Shown in pieces: positions 1 to 12,400 of a stretch of 64,000 nt of DNA. The notes under the pieces were generated by a model. It ran no database searches. It saw nothing but the letters and a program-made list of their open reading frames with translations, and was not told the DNA's origin. Source of the DNA: Lucifuga dentata (Eukaryota > Chordata > Actinopteri > Ophidiiformes > Bythitidae); NCBI GenBank assembly GCA_014773175.1, contig VXCM01003130.1, positions 90,619-154,618 of the forward strand, read 5' to 3'. Position numbers and translations under genes: made by a program. How positions within the stretch are numbered: the stretch's first letter is position 1; each line of letters starts with the position of its first letter.

Positions 1-250
1 GCAAATGATTCATAAAACACACTGTCACACAAAAATTAGGGCCTATGTCAGTCTGGTGGTAAATTTCAGAGGTATGAAATCTGGGGGGACACCTAAAACT
101 GTATTTGCCTCACGTGTGTAAGAGATCAATAAACTTGATAAATAAGCCCACTCAGCTGATCAGTCATTTTTTAAAATGGTGAGTCTTGATCCAGTCTCAC
201 ACACGTTCTTGTGGTGCCGAGCTTATTCATTAAGCCTCACACACATACCC
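1..250 (+). repeat. Third dispersed repeat, copy 1
   Basis: Shares ATTTGCCTCACGTGT, GATCAATAAA(C/T)TTGATA and CACTCAGCTGAT blocks with 48890-49060, and the GGTGAGT(C/T)TTGATCCA block with 33870-33900. No coding content; class unknown. It may continue left of the window. Confidence 0.55.
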
Positions 251-1484
251 TCCACCCCCCCATTAGACAGTTTGCAACTCCCCATTGGACATCTATATAT
301 GTATAAGTATTTGTCTCTTTTCCGTCCATTGCAGCGTTTTGTCTACATCCCTCTCAGAAACGTACGCATATGCAAACCTGTATTTCTGCACCCAGGATGT
401 TTCAGGTCAAGGCCTACACAGGTATCAGATATGGGCCACTTAAAAAAAAAAACAAACAAAATGTAAATACACTCTCCAAAAATACACTTGTATTTGAAAA
501 TACTTTGTATTTAAAAATTGAATATAGGCAAAAGATTGGAATTGAGCATCTTGACCTGCAGTGTAAACGTAGCCTGAGGGTCTCTGCTGCCACCCAGGTG
601 GAATTGTTCTTATCTGCAGAGCTTGAATGAACTCCTCAGAACGCGCTGAGTGGGAACACGTGGGTATTTGTGTGTGTGTTTGTGTGTGTAAGGATTTCGG
701 GCCTGAAGGCATGACTGCAGGGAGGCACTCACACAGGTGCATCATGTTGACATCGCTGAGCTCAGATAAGAAGTGTTAAGTGAAAGGAATTTGGCGAGAA
801 GGCAAAAGGGGCTCTGCTCTGAATATCTGTGTGTGTGTGTGTTTGCGTGTGTGCGTGTATGTGCCTGTGTGTCCTTGCACCTCTGTGCCTGTCTGTGTCT
901 GTCAACTGTTGAATGACTGAGTACAGCAACAGCTGTGACAAACTGCTTGATCACGGATTCACCGACATTTGACACACACACACACACACACACACATACA
1001 CTCACACACACACCTTTTACTCAGTCAATCCTCTTGCTGCAGTACATACAGTAGAACTTCTAACACTGTGCAATAGCAGCGGTAGCTTTGTATTGATTTT
1101 TTTTTTTTTTTTTTTTNTTTTTTTTTTTTTTTTTTGTCTTCAATTAGTCTGCTTCCTTTATAAAGGACTCTATGATTGATTATTTTATTAAATCCATTTA
1201 GTAATTTTCAGAGAAATTGCTGAGAAGTACCTGTTTGGATGAAGAAGAAAAACCATTTTTAATTTTGGAACCTTTCTATTTTTTTGGACTTCTCATATGT
1301 TATCCAGCATATTTGGCTTTGGCTATTGTCAAAGAGGATTACATTGTTCTGTTTTATGGACTTTATGATTTTCTTTGATATAAAGCAGCAACTCCTGGAT
1401 TAAGCTGTTGACCACAGTGTGCACCTTGCTCTCCTGTTTAATTTGTCGTGGATCTCATTGAAATAACTTTTTAGTTTGATCCCA

Positions 1485-1620
1485 ATGGCTATGCTGGAAA
1501 GCCGGTCTTGCGTCCGCATTGATCCTGTCCCTTTTAGGCCTCAGCCAATCAGCAACAACATGGATAAGACAGCCATCCGGTTTGAGTTAGAGCGCCAAGC
1601 CTGTCAGAGTCTCAGACAAG
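1485..1620 (+). CDS. mrtfa: mrtfa exon 1 (putative N-terminal exon)
   Basis: Encodes 45 residues beginning MAMLESRSCVRIDP and ends in phase 1 before donor AAG|GTGGGA. The leftover G joins the next exon's TT to make the Val of the conserved VLQLKLQQRR start of RPEL1, so the phase matches exactly. A TAA lies in frame at 1464-1466, just upstream of the ATG; G at +4 but C at -3 makes the start context moderate. I do not recognise these 45 residues from known MRTFA N-termini, so this may be a lineage-specific or alternative first exon. A weak acceptor-like TTTTTAG at 1470-1474 means an upstream non-coding exon is possible. Confidence 0.65.
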
Positions 1621-3964
1621 GTGGGATATTCATGTTGTAAAATAAAATCATTAAACAAGCGTGCACACTTTCTGAAAGTGTATGCAGGCTGCTTGTTTAA
1701 TGGTTTTATTTTGTAATTTAATAAGATTTTATGGCTATTCTGGTTGGACACTGTAACCAAGGAGCTCTTTATCAAACTTGTTTATTTTCTTCTGTCTTTA
1801 ATTTTCCAATGTAGTCCGTGGACTGCCAACTGTGATTTTTTTTGGCTGTAATCAGTTTGTAATTTTAATATCACTTCCACGGCCCAAATGCATATCCATA
1901 ATTTATAAATAATAACTGTAATACAATGCTAATTGTTACAAAAACAGAAAAATTGAATTATTTGTTTTAAAATGAAAAACAAAAACATAATTTGCCCTCT
2001 GTATTTTTATAGGTGAATACATTTTTGTTAACTTGCTTTAGCAGTTTTTAGCATTCGTTTCGTCATCATTCTTACAATGTTGCATCATATCATTCATTGT
2101 TTTGTTTTTTTTGTTTTTTTTTTTTTTTAAGATTAAATATAGTACTTAACCAAAATGTGCAGGTTTTCTGTCAGTGTAAATTATCACCATATTATAAGTT
2201 CAAGACACATGTAACTTAAGTGTAAGCCCCAGTTAAAGTGTCATTCAAGTTTATTTTCTGGGCTGAGCGCTAAGTGGATCAAATGTTCCTCACATGGCTG
2301 GGCTACAGCTGGACCTGAGCCAGGCCAGGCACAGCACAGCACACTTCGCTAATGAACTCAACAACCTTTTGCTTTGACTGCGGAGGCATGGGTCACGGAC
2401 CAAAGTAACTGGACAGAGAGAAGTTTGGACCAATTTAGGAAAGGACAAACTCCGAGAAGCGTAGGAAACTTCCAGAGAAGTCTAAAGTGAGAGAGAGAGA
2501 GACAGAGATCAAGCCAGCTCCTAAAAATAAGATTTCAAGACTTTCTCTGATGTTTTTATGGCTTGCAGAGGTAATTGGGGGATATAAACTGTAACTGCAA
2601 ATAGAAAATTGTATGTTTAGTGAAAACTGAAGCTAACGACAAAATTCATAGGGAAACATACAGCTCATGGATGATGATTGCTTCATATAGTTCAAGAATC
2701 ACACCTTAAATCCAGTAGGGTAAACACATGAATGTAACAATGAGATAGTGGAAAAATAAAACTGTCTAACTCAATGTGCAAAATGATCAAAAAAGATTTA
2801 ATAAACATTTCTGATAAATATGTATTAAACAGTATTTTGAAAGATGACACTGATATTGCCTGACTAAGATCTGCTCAGGTGATTTTAGAAAAAGGAGATA
2901 ATAATATAAGTTGACAAGATATGAAAAAAGTTTTTATTATCAATGGGAAACTTTTTCTGTGATACCTGAGATGCAGAGTTGTGATGTTTTAGAGGCATGT
3001 TGTTAAAAATAACCAATAATTGATTTCTTATGCATATTCAGAGGACACGTAGTTTGATATAAACACAAACCCATCGACATTATGGACACTATGCTAAGAA
3101 GTCTTGTGGGAAAAATAGCAAATTACAACTTAAATAAGGATAATAATGAATTCATTAATTTCTTACCTAACGCACACACACGCACACACACACGCACACA
3201 CCCCAAAATAACCTCCCAAAACATCATAGCAACTACTCTAGGAACCACCTAGAGTACCATAGCAACTAGCAACCACCCTAGTAAGAACTTCAAACCCCAT
3301 AGCAATCACTCTAGCAACCACCCTGAACACAATTTTAATAAGGATATTAATAAATTACATAAATACACCATATAAAACACCATAGCAACCACCCAAAACA
3401 TCATAGCAACCGTCTTGAAACATCCTGTAATATCTCATAGCAACCATCTTAGGAACCACCTAGAACACCATAGCAACTACCAACCAACTTAGTAACAGCT
3501 CCAAATACCATTGCAACCACCCTAGCAACACTGTAGCAACTATCCCAACCATAGCAACCACCTAAAACACCAATGCAACCACTAGCAACATGCTAGGTGG
3601 TTGCTATGGTGCTAATATTCACCTGACACCATAATAACAAATACCAGGGATTATATACAGCGTGCTACTGCATGAAATGCAAGCACACCTTGAATAATAA
3701 TAATTACATAAATGAGCTAATATGACCTAATGCACACATTCTGTTGTCTTTTTGTTGTTGTTGTTGTTGAAGAAACCAGTAAGCTCATGGGAAAAGTCTT
3801 CTTAGGTGTAGTCACAGTCTGCATTGCACTGTTTTTGCATGGAGGAAGGTACAGTTGCTGTTATGAAGAATCATTTGAGCAGTGAGCACACTTTCCCAGA
3901 ATAGATTCTGTATCAGCACATTGCATCACCAGACTGTCATCTTGGCATCTTGGCACAAATCATC

Positions 3965-4030
<66 letters not shown>

Positions 4031-7000
4031 NGTGCGCCACACCCAGTTGTCACAAAAGTCAGAGAACTGTGGAGGGTTTTTTTTTATGTCATGCTAACAT
4101 GGATCGTCTGCTTACAACAGGCTGCAGCGAGAAAGCCTGCTCTCAGAAATGCCAATGTGAAGGACAGGAGGTGTAGGCAGAACTGAATCATTCTAATTAC
4201 TAGCAGAACAGTAATTACAAAAGAACAAATTAGAGTTTGAGTTTGTGTGGACTTGCGTTAAGTAAAAAAAGAGGAACAAAGCTGCGTGAGAAGGTGAAGT
4301 CTTTTTCTAAGAAATTATAGGAAAGGACGTGACAAACAAGAATGATTGACATGCATTTTGGTTTTGGTTGACACCAGCAGAAATGAGATGGTCTTGTTTG
4401 AGGAGATGTGGGGGGGAAAGAAGAGAAATTGCATGTTTGTCCTGCCGATTCCTGGCAGGAGATAGTCCACCTTGAGGTCCGAGGAAGATTCCTGTCATAT
4501 GTACGCAACCGATATGTGAAGGCTCAAAAGGAAACCAAACCAAGAAGCACCAGGCCTCGCTCTGAGTAACACACCTCAATTATGCAGTTTAAAAGTGTGC
4601 TCAAGCACGTAAATTATCCATTTTCATCTAATTGGAGTAAGCAATCTATGGCTGCATTTCCTCACCTGATGTACTTACCCGATATGCTAATTAAGCAATA
4701 TTATCGGTGGCTAATTATCAGGTAAACCATATAACGCCTCCCTTCACCATAAGCAGGAAACCATGGATACAGATAGATGCATTTCTCACTCAGCAGTTAT
4801 GTGACATCATAAATGTTTCTTTGCAAGTAAACTGACTACTGCAATTTGGGCCTCAATTAGCCAAACCAAGTGTTTTCAGCCAGTGAAGAGCTGGCTGAAA
4901 AAGTTTTGATCCAATGAGCACATCTAATTTAGCTAATTGAGGACATCATAATTATCTGATTAGTGCAGTCAGGTGTGAGCAGAGCAGGGAGGGATGAAAA
5001 TATGATATGTTATTGTTCTCCAAGCAGGAGTGAATGTCACTGAGGAGATGATCATTAATTCTTTTCTTTTTTTTTTGGTAATTGCTCATAACTGGGTGAA
5101 CACGTTTATACACACGTGAACTGTTTCCAGGCATCAACAGTTTCCATTTTTGTAACGGTTTATGACTTTGGTAGTTGTCAACGCAAATGTAACACCTCAG
5201 CTAAAAACTCTTCAGTGCTAATGTGTGAGCTTCCCTTCTGACTGCAGATGGTCACAGTGTCCTCTAAACTAAATGTTCTTTATTATGCTTTCATTCTAAT
5301 TTTATGAACCAGCTAATCTGCGAAAGATAATTCTCTGCCGGTCCACATTTTCATATTGAAATTCCAGTCATCAAACTTCTTTCCTGAGAGCATGGTTAGG
5401 CTGGCTCAGAACAGATTTGATAGTTTTTTTTAAGTAGTTTCTTGATGGTTGTGGAGTTGAGCCTAAATTGCCCTCTATCATGCATTTAAAGGACTATACC
5501 AGCAATTGTGCATGTTTGAGCCCAATATATACCCAGACTATATAAAAGAGGACTATATTTCCTGGCGGAGAAATACATTATCTTCCTCACAGCTCCATAT
5601 TGGACCGCTTAAATAAAGTTACTTCAACAAAATCCTAATAGATGTGTTCACTGTCATGAACATAATGTTGTCTTGTGATGGATTATGTATCTCAAGCGTG
5701 TTGCAAGCCTCTACAAGTTGATGTTAGTAGTGTACTGCAATGAAATGAAGCCATTGGCAGTCTGGAAGATAGGAAAAAAATCTTGAATTTACCGCTAAAG
5801 TAGTATATTTTAGAAAATGGTTGTGAGCAGCGTAACGTGCATGTGAATTATATATATTAGGCTCAAACATGCACTATCGCCGGTATGTTCCTTTAAACCT
5901 CCATTCTTCTAAATAGAAACTATAAACAAGAGTGCAAAATACAGAATAAAAAAGTAATCAATATAAAGCCTTTTCTTCCTCTTTTTTCTCTCACGCTTTA
6001 AATATCTGTGCATCTCTTTTTTGGTTTGTGGTGAGACGTGACAGTTCAGCAGTCAGGTGTGTGTGCGCTGCTATTTCATGCAACACAAGTTCAAACAGGA
6101 AGCTGCATCTGTTTCTGCGTGCATGTGTTCATGTATGTGTGTTTCCCTTCCCTTTATAGTGTGTGACATAACAGTGCTTCTTGTCACAGAGGAGCGCTTT
6201 TCTGATAACCATCAGCTATGAGGGTAGATAAACCTGTTATTATTGATAGTTTATATTAAATCATAGGCAGGTAGCATTCTTATTTAGCTTTAGCTGGCTT
6301 AGTTGTAACCACTTTATGAGAGATGGTGCTACTTCCTGTGACTGGGAATTGAAGGAGGCATGTATTTGTCGGTTTGCTGGGGTTCTTGATTCATCTTGCT
6401 GAGACTGACGTTTCTGTCTGTCTCTCTCTCTTTCCGTTTGTCTCTCGCACTGTCTGTCCCCGTGTCTCGGTGATGTCCACTACAGTTCTCCAACTGAAGC
6501 TACAACAGAGGCGGACCAGAGAGGAGCTGGTAAACCAGGGGATCATGCCACGTAAGTCAAATCTTAACCTACCCCAAATAAATAATACACCTCATAGAAA
6601 AATATGAGTTCCTGTACTGTAAAACAAAAACGGATTTATATGTATGATTTCAGTGTAAAAATGGCACAAAAGCCTAATGCTGTCCACATTGTTAGGCCAT
6701 TCATTACACATTCAGAAAACTTTAAATTGAGGACAATAAGTTCTCAACTGAGTACTAAGGAAGCTAAAATGGAGAGACTATAGGGAGATATATAGTGTAC
6801 ATTTCTGACTTGGAATATGTAAGACTGATTATGGCATGACATCATACTATATTTATTATCTGTTCTGTGATTAAAAGGAAAAAATACAGCGTAAGACCTA
6901 TATATGGATGGAATCTTCCATAATTCGCTAAATATAGATGATTTGCAGGATGCTTACGCCAATTATAAACTGTTTGGATGATTGACATACAGTTGGGTAA

Positions 7001-9375
7001 TTTTGATCTGTTCCTTGGACTGCACCAACATCAATTTAGGGGATTTGATGACGTTAGAAAGAAATCAACTTGTCCTAATCGGATTAGAAGAAAAGTTTTA
7101 ACACGCATACAGTGAGAGTTTATTCCAAAATAGTTTATTCTAAAATAGTTTACTCCAAGTTATTTAAACTTTGCAGAAAAATACATTTAATTTTCTACTT
7201 GTCAGCACATATAGTATAGCCTCTTTTTTTCATGAACTTGTCTTCAGGTTGAGGTTTTTCATTCATCATGCCTCTGAGAATTGACTAAGTTTACGCCAGC
7301 GTGGCACCACAGGTCCAGTCAGAAATGATTATGCCTGTGGTTAAGATGGTGCTGTCGTCTTCTGAGAGACACCAGTTTCAGTCCCCAAATTCAGATGAAT
7401 AAAGGTTATAACTCAACTGCCACTTTGAACATCCGTTATCTGCCTTTTATCTGATTAGAGCTTTCTTCCTGTGCATTCAAAAAGACTTGAGGTGCCTTCA
7501 TTTGCTGCTTGTCAAATCTGTATTATTTTTCGTTACATCCGCTAGTCTTTAGACAACAAGTCTTTATTACTTTTCACTGATACTGACCTGAAATTAACTT
7601 AAATATAGCCACAACCTACAGCCAGGCACTTTATAAAAGCTTACAGTTATCAGCTTTTTGTGTATGAGTTGCTTGCTCCATATTATCTCAGCTTATAACC
7701 CATTTTAGTCTTATCAAACATGCTTGCAGCAACTGTTATGAGTTTACATGTATATTTAAATATTGAGTTTTATCAGAGTGAACATGATAAGTAGGACAGC
7801 ACACCGATGATTTCTTGATAATTTATTCCATGTTTAATCAGAGTGCTCATTCTGCCCCTCAGGCTCCATTTAAAGGACCATACCACCAATTTTGCATGTT
7901 TGAGCCTAATATATTCAATTTTCACACACGTAATGTTACTGAGAATCATTTCCCAAAGCATACTACTGGACTGCTGAGTTAAAAAATTTTTTTCCTATAC
8001 CTTCCAGGCCGCCGTTGGTTTCAGTTCATTCTGGTACACTATTAAAATCAACTTGTTGATACTTGGAACGTTCTTGGGATAGGTAATCCATCATTGAGAA
8101 CAAGACATATATTCAGGTTTTTTTTTTTTTTAAGTTTTGTAATTTTAGCATTTAAGCACAATAAAAATTGTGGAGTGAATGTATGTCTCCACCGAGGAAT
8201 ATAGTCCCACAAGAAGACCTGCATTTATCGAAAAATTTAAACCACCATGACTTCATAAGGCTGTGTAACTATTAGCAGGCGAAACATTGATTTTTAAGGT
8301 GGGTGTATCACTTGAATATTTGATTTTGAAAGATTAAGAGAGTTTGCAAAATATCAGGAAAGCTGAAATATGGTTTTATCCTTTGGGAAATGATTGTCAG
8401 TAAGCTTACAGTGTAAAATTGAATATATTAGGCCCAAACATGCAAAATGGGCGGTATGGTCCTTTAAACTGTGCATTAAAATGTGATCTCTATCGAGATG
8501 CATTATCTAGATAAGGAAAAACTCATGTTATTGCAGGATGTAAATGCTCACTGAACGCATTGCAATTGGACTGCAGTCCATACGTGGTCTGGCAGATTGG
8601 TCATGCATTGTGATCGGTATAAATGTTCGTACAGCTGGGACACATTTGTGAGCCCACAAGTTGAAAATGTCACACTGTCATTAATAAAGTTATTTTGAAT
8701 CAGGAGGTGTGGCTTGCCATAAATAAATGCATGCACCTGTAACACAGACAGCAACAGCTCATCAATAAAGTTATTATTTATTTTATGAAAAATAGATGAA
8801 GCTTTTACATGGAGCATGGAGGGAAAACAGACATTAATAGCATAACAACTCGCCTACTGAGATGAGATCACAATGCATGAGAACACATTATGTAAATGCA
8901 AGCCCCAATTTCCAATGTCTTTATCCAGTTAACATGTCTAAATACAGGCAGGTGGAAATGGGGCCATAATGTGTTGTTGTCAGTGGACCTCAGGTGTATA
9001 ATGTGGGTTTTATAATAGCCTAACTCAGCATTTTTACTGTTTGTCAACCATGAAATATGTGTATCATATCTGCCAATATTTGCTGTCGGTCTGCATTCTT
9101 ATCTGTATTCATTATTTGCCTGAACACTATTTATAATAGATTCTGTTGCCACACACATACATACACACTATTTCCCTTTTTCAGCCGCAATAGAAGAAGA
9201 AGCGTTTATGTCTGTAGAGAGACAGAATTAATGTTTGACTCAGACCTCATTTGGGTAGAGAGCTCAAAATGAAAGCATGGAAAACAAAATTTACCATTAT
9301 TAACAAATGAGTGGACAAAGGTACAGTTTAGATTTGTCACCATCTGTAATTAGTGGATACATGTTGGTGTGTGTC

Positions 9376-9439
<64 letters not shown>

Positions 9440-12400
9440 ATGCAGAGGCCAAATGTGATCTGAGAAGTTAGTGGTATCAAAGATCTTGCCTTTGTTGGCA
9501 TCTCTAGCTCTATTTTATTGTGTGCTTGCATCATCAATCACAAAGAGGTGTGAGTTAACTTTTGAATGAGCACAAAATGATGCCAAAACTGCCAATGGCG
9601 GAGTCTTCAATGATTTCAAAGGAAGTATGCATTTGATGGCTGTTGATATTATCAGAGAGACAGCGGTAGCAGAGCTTACTGCTTAAACTGTATGAACAGG
9701 GTTTGAGAAAAATACATTTTGTATTTTAAATACCCCCTCAACAGAGTGCAGTAGTCCAGGGTTCAGGATGGTTGGCATTTTGGACCTGGGAGGATGGTCG
9801 GCCACCGCCATCAGAGCACCCTTCACAGCACCCGTAACATAATTACCTCAGTAATCTCTCGTATGTAGGAGACGAGCCGTGATCACCACCAGAGTCTGAC
9901 ATCGCTAAAGTTTCCACCTCTTTATCGCTGCTCATCCTCATTGACACCTCGCCTCATTTATTCTGTCTTCTTAACTCATTTTGTCCTCTTCACACTCAGC
10001 TCCAGTCTATTTTTCCTCTGATTCCTCTTGTTCCAGTCTTTCTCTCATTCTATGAGTTTACACACTACCTTCTTATCTCCTCTTTTCACCTCCAACTCCC
10101 CGTCTTCATTCACTCATCTTCCTCTTTGTTTCATTTTTTGCCACCCACATTTCTGAGCAAATCCCCTGTTCAGTCTTTTCCTCTTGCTGTTTTTTTTCCA
10201 CCTCTCTCCTCTCTCTATTTGATTGTCCATTTCACCTTCCACTCTGCCGTTCCCAAGTACTTCTCAGTACACCACGGCGTCTTCATCTCTTTCATGAACA
10301 ATCAGATTAGATGACAGGAGAGGCCCTTATCTCTGCTGCTGGAACTACAGACTCACAAACAGCCCCTTGACCTCTCTTAATAATGGCGGTGACTCTTATC
10401 TCTCTCTACCTGTTTTTCTCCAGCTCTCACCCTCTGTCTGCCTGTTCAATATCTCTTTATCGTTCTCTGTCTTTGCCGCTTCTGCTATCTTACTCAGTAT
10501 TTTTCCCATATCTTATATAACCTTACAGAGCTTAAGTTACATTACTAAAGGGCGTTGTTACTATGTAGATCTTTTTATTAATTAGCTTAATGGACATCTT
10601 TCTGATCCACTGATGGTGAATGGTTTGGTAACAGTACAGGCTACAGATCTGAAATATGCAAACTTAAGCCAGGCTATTTATAGCAGTTAGCGCTGTCCAA
10701 ATGGTTGTTGTGATACTTGATGTAAGGTTGGTTTGTGTGACAGCGCGCATCCGGAAACTGTGTTGTAATTGTGGTCAAAATGGCCAGCTGCCTCGTCTGC
10801 ATTGTTTCAAAAATCAATTTTTGAAACAACGTGGATGACATTGGTGTGACATAAATGCATCTTCATTGATGCTTGGCCAAGCAAAGAGGTGTGGAGGAAG
10901 AGAGAACAGGACAAAAAAAAAAAAAAANGAAAAAAAAAAAAAAAAATTGCAAACAACTTTTTCATCTTGCAGCCAGTATAAATAACATAATTTTTTCATC
11001 TTTGTTAATCAACAACTCTTTCTTTTGACTGCCTCCATGTTTTGTCGTGGGTGACTTGAACTAGAAATTACTTCTGTTTGTGCTGGGTTCGTTTTTGTTT
11101 TTTGGAACAGTTAACAGCGGCTTTGTCCTGCAGCACCACTGAAGGTACTGGAATTTAAGTAAATGGTCATCATGTGCCATCAATATTAAATCGTAAGAAC
11201 AATAAATGCTAGGATACGCAGATGGTCTGTTTTGTAGGCGTCTGCATCCACATCAGCATTGTGTCTGCGTTAAGCAGAGACAAAGCCTTAGAGGGACAAA
11301 TTCCAACATCAACTTTATCTATCATAGCATGGATCTGAAGACAAGCCTCTAAACTGCAGCAAATTTACACTCCAAAAACATAATGTGGATTGTCAGATTG
11401 TCAGGATTGTCAGTCTGCTTGCTTTAAAATATTATATCAAATTGATTTCATAGCAGCGTATTAATAAAATATGTAATAAAGTCTTCATTGAGTGTTACAA
11501 TATGGTCATAGCATATATAATCATTCTAGTAATGATGAGATGAAATATTGTGACTTTCCAGCCACATGGAAATTGCAGTAGGTGGGTTAATTAGTCAAGG
11601 CTTCAAGTGAACACTCAGGGCAGCTGTTGTTTAAAAGAATTTACAACAAGAAATAATGAGCTCAGCACTAACATTAAAATACCACTACATAATGAAGTGT
11701 TGTGATATTATGTCCTTGTAGGAGTATGAACATGGGTCCAATTCCTACCATGAAAGAAATTGACAGGGTTAAGATTAGTAATGCCATTATAATATATTGC
11801 ATCCTAGCTAGCTACTGTTAGAACTTACATATAAATGTTGCACAATTATCACGTGCCTGTTCGTAAATTATATATGCGCGTACATTTCACTGAAATTTAA
11901 TTATAGAGAAAAATGTGTGTTTGTAACTCAAACATAACCAGTTTTAACTAGGCAGTGACTAGGGTTTTGACTGTGAATATAATTGCTTAACTGGAAAATG
12001 AAAATGTTCCTATCCTAGAGAAAACTACAACTGTTGGGTCTATTTTAGAATAATCCTCACACTCAATCTGCTCAAACCCACAGATATTGAGTTTTTTTTT
12101 TCATTTATAGCTTCAAAGTGCACACCAGATTTGAAGCATTTCCTGAACCAGTGGGGTACAGCAAAAGCGAACTTATTGCTGATTTTGCTTTTGCAGAATG
12201 TTACAAAGCTAAATGTGGAACTTCTCTTAAAACTGCCCTACATACCCAACACACCTCAACCCTCCAGCATCAACTTTAAAATCATTTCTGTGAAATAGGT
12301 ATTTCTTAATCCCATCCCATTCCATCATAAGCTAGTATTGGATCTAACAGCAGCCTCATGGCTATGAAATGCTATCCATTAAAGCTAACCTTAACCTGTC

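Larger units (their letters stand above)
1621..6485. other. mrtfa intron 1
   Basis: Holds a CATAGCAACC-type degenerate array (3200-3620), a (TG)n microsatellite (3973-4033), an AT-rich stretch with repeated TAATTA-type motifs (about 4600-4970) and MITE copy A (5486-5896). A MEF2-like CTAAAAATAA lies at about 2521-2530. No other gene seen. Confidence 0.6.

Noticed and set aside
1587..1775. - strand frame overlapping exon 1
   Set aside because: It runs through an inverted TTTCTGAAAGTG-type stretch and has no features; the + strand exon explains the region.
3200..3620. CRISPR-like array of CATAGCAACC repeats
   Set aside because: Eukaryotic context, irregular spacing, diverged units and no cas genes; it is a degenerate minisatellite.
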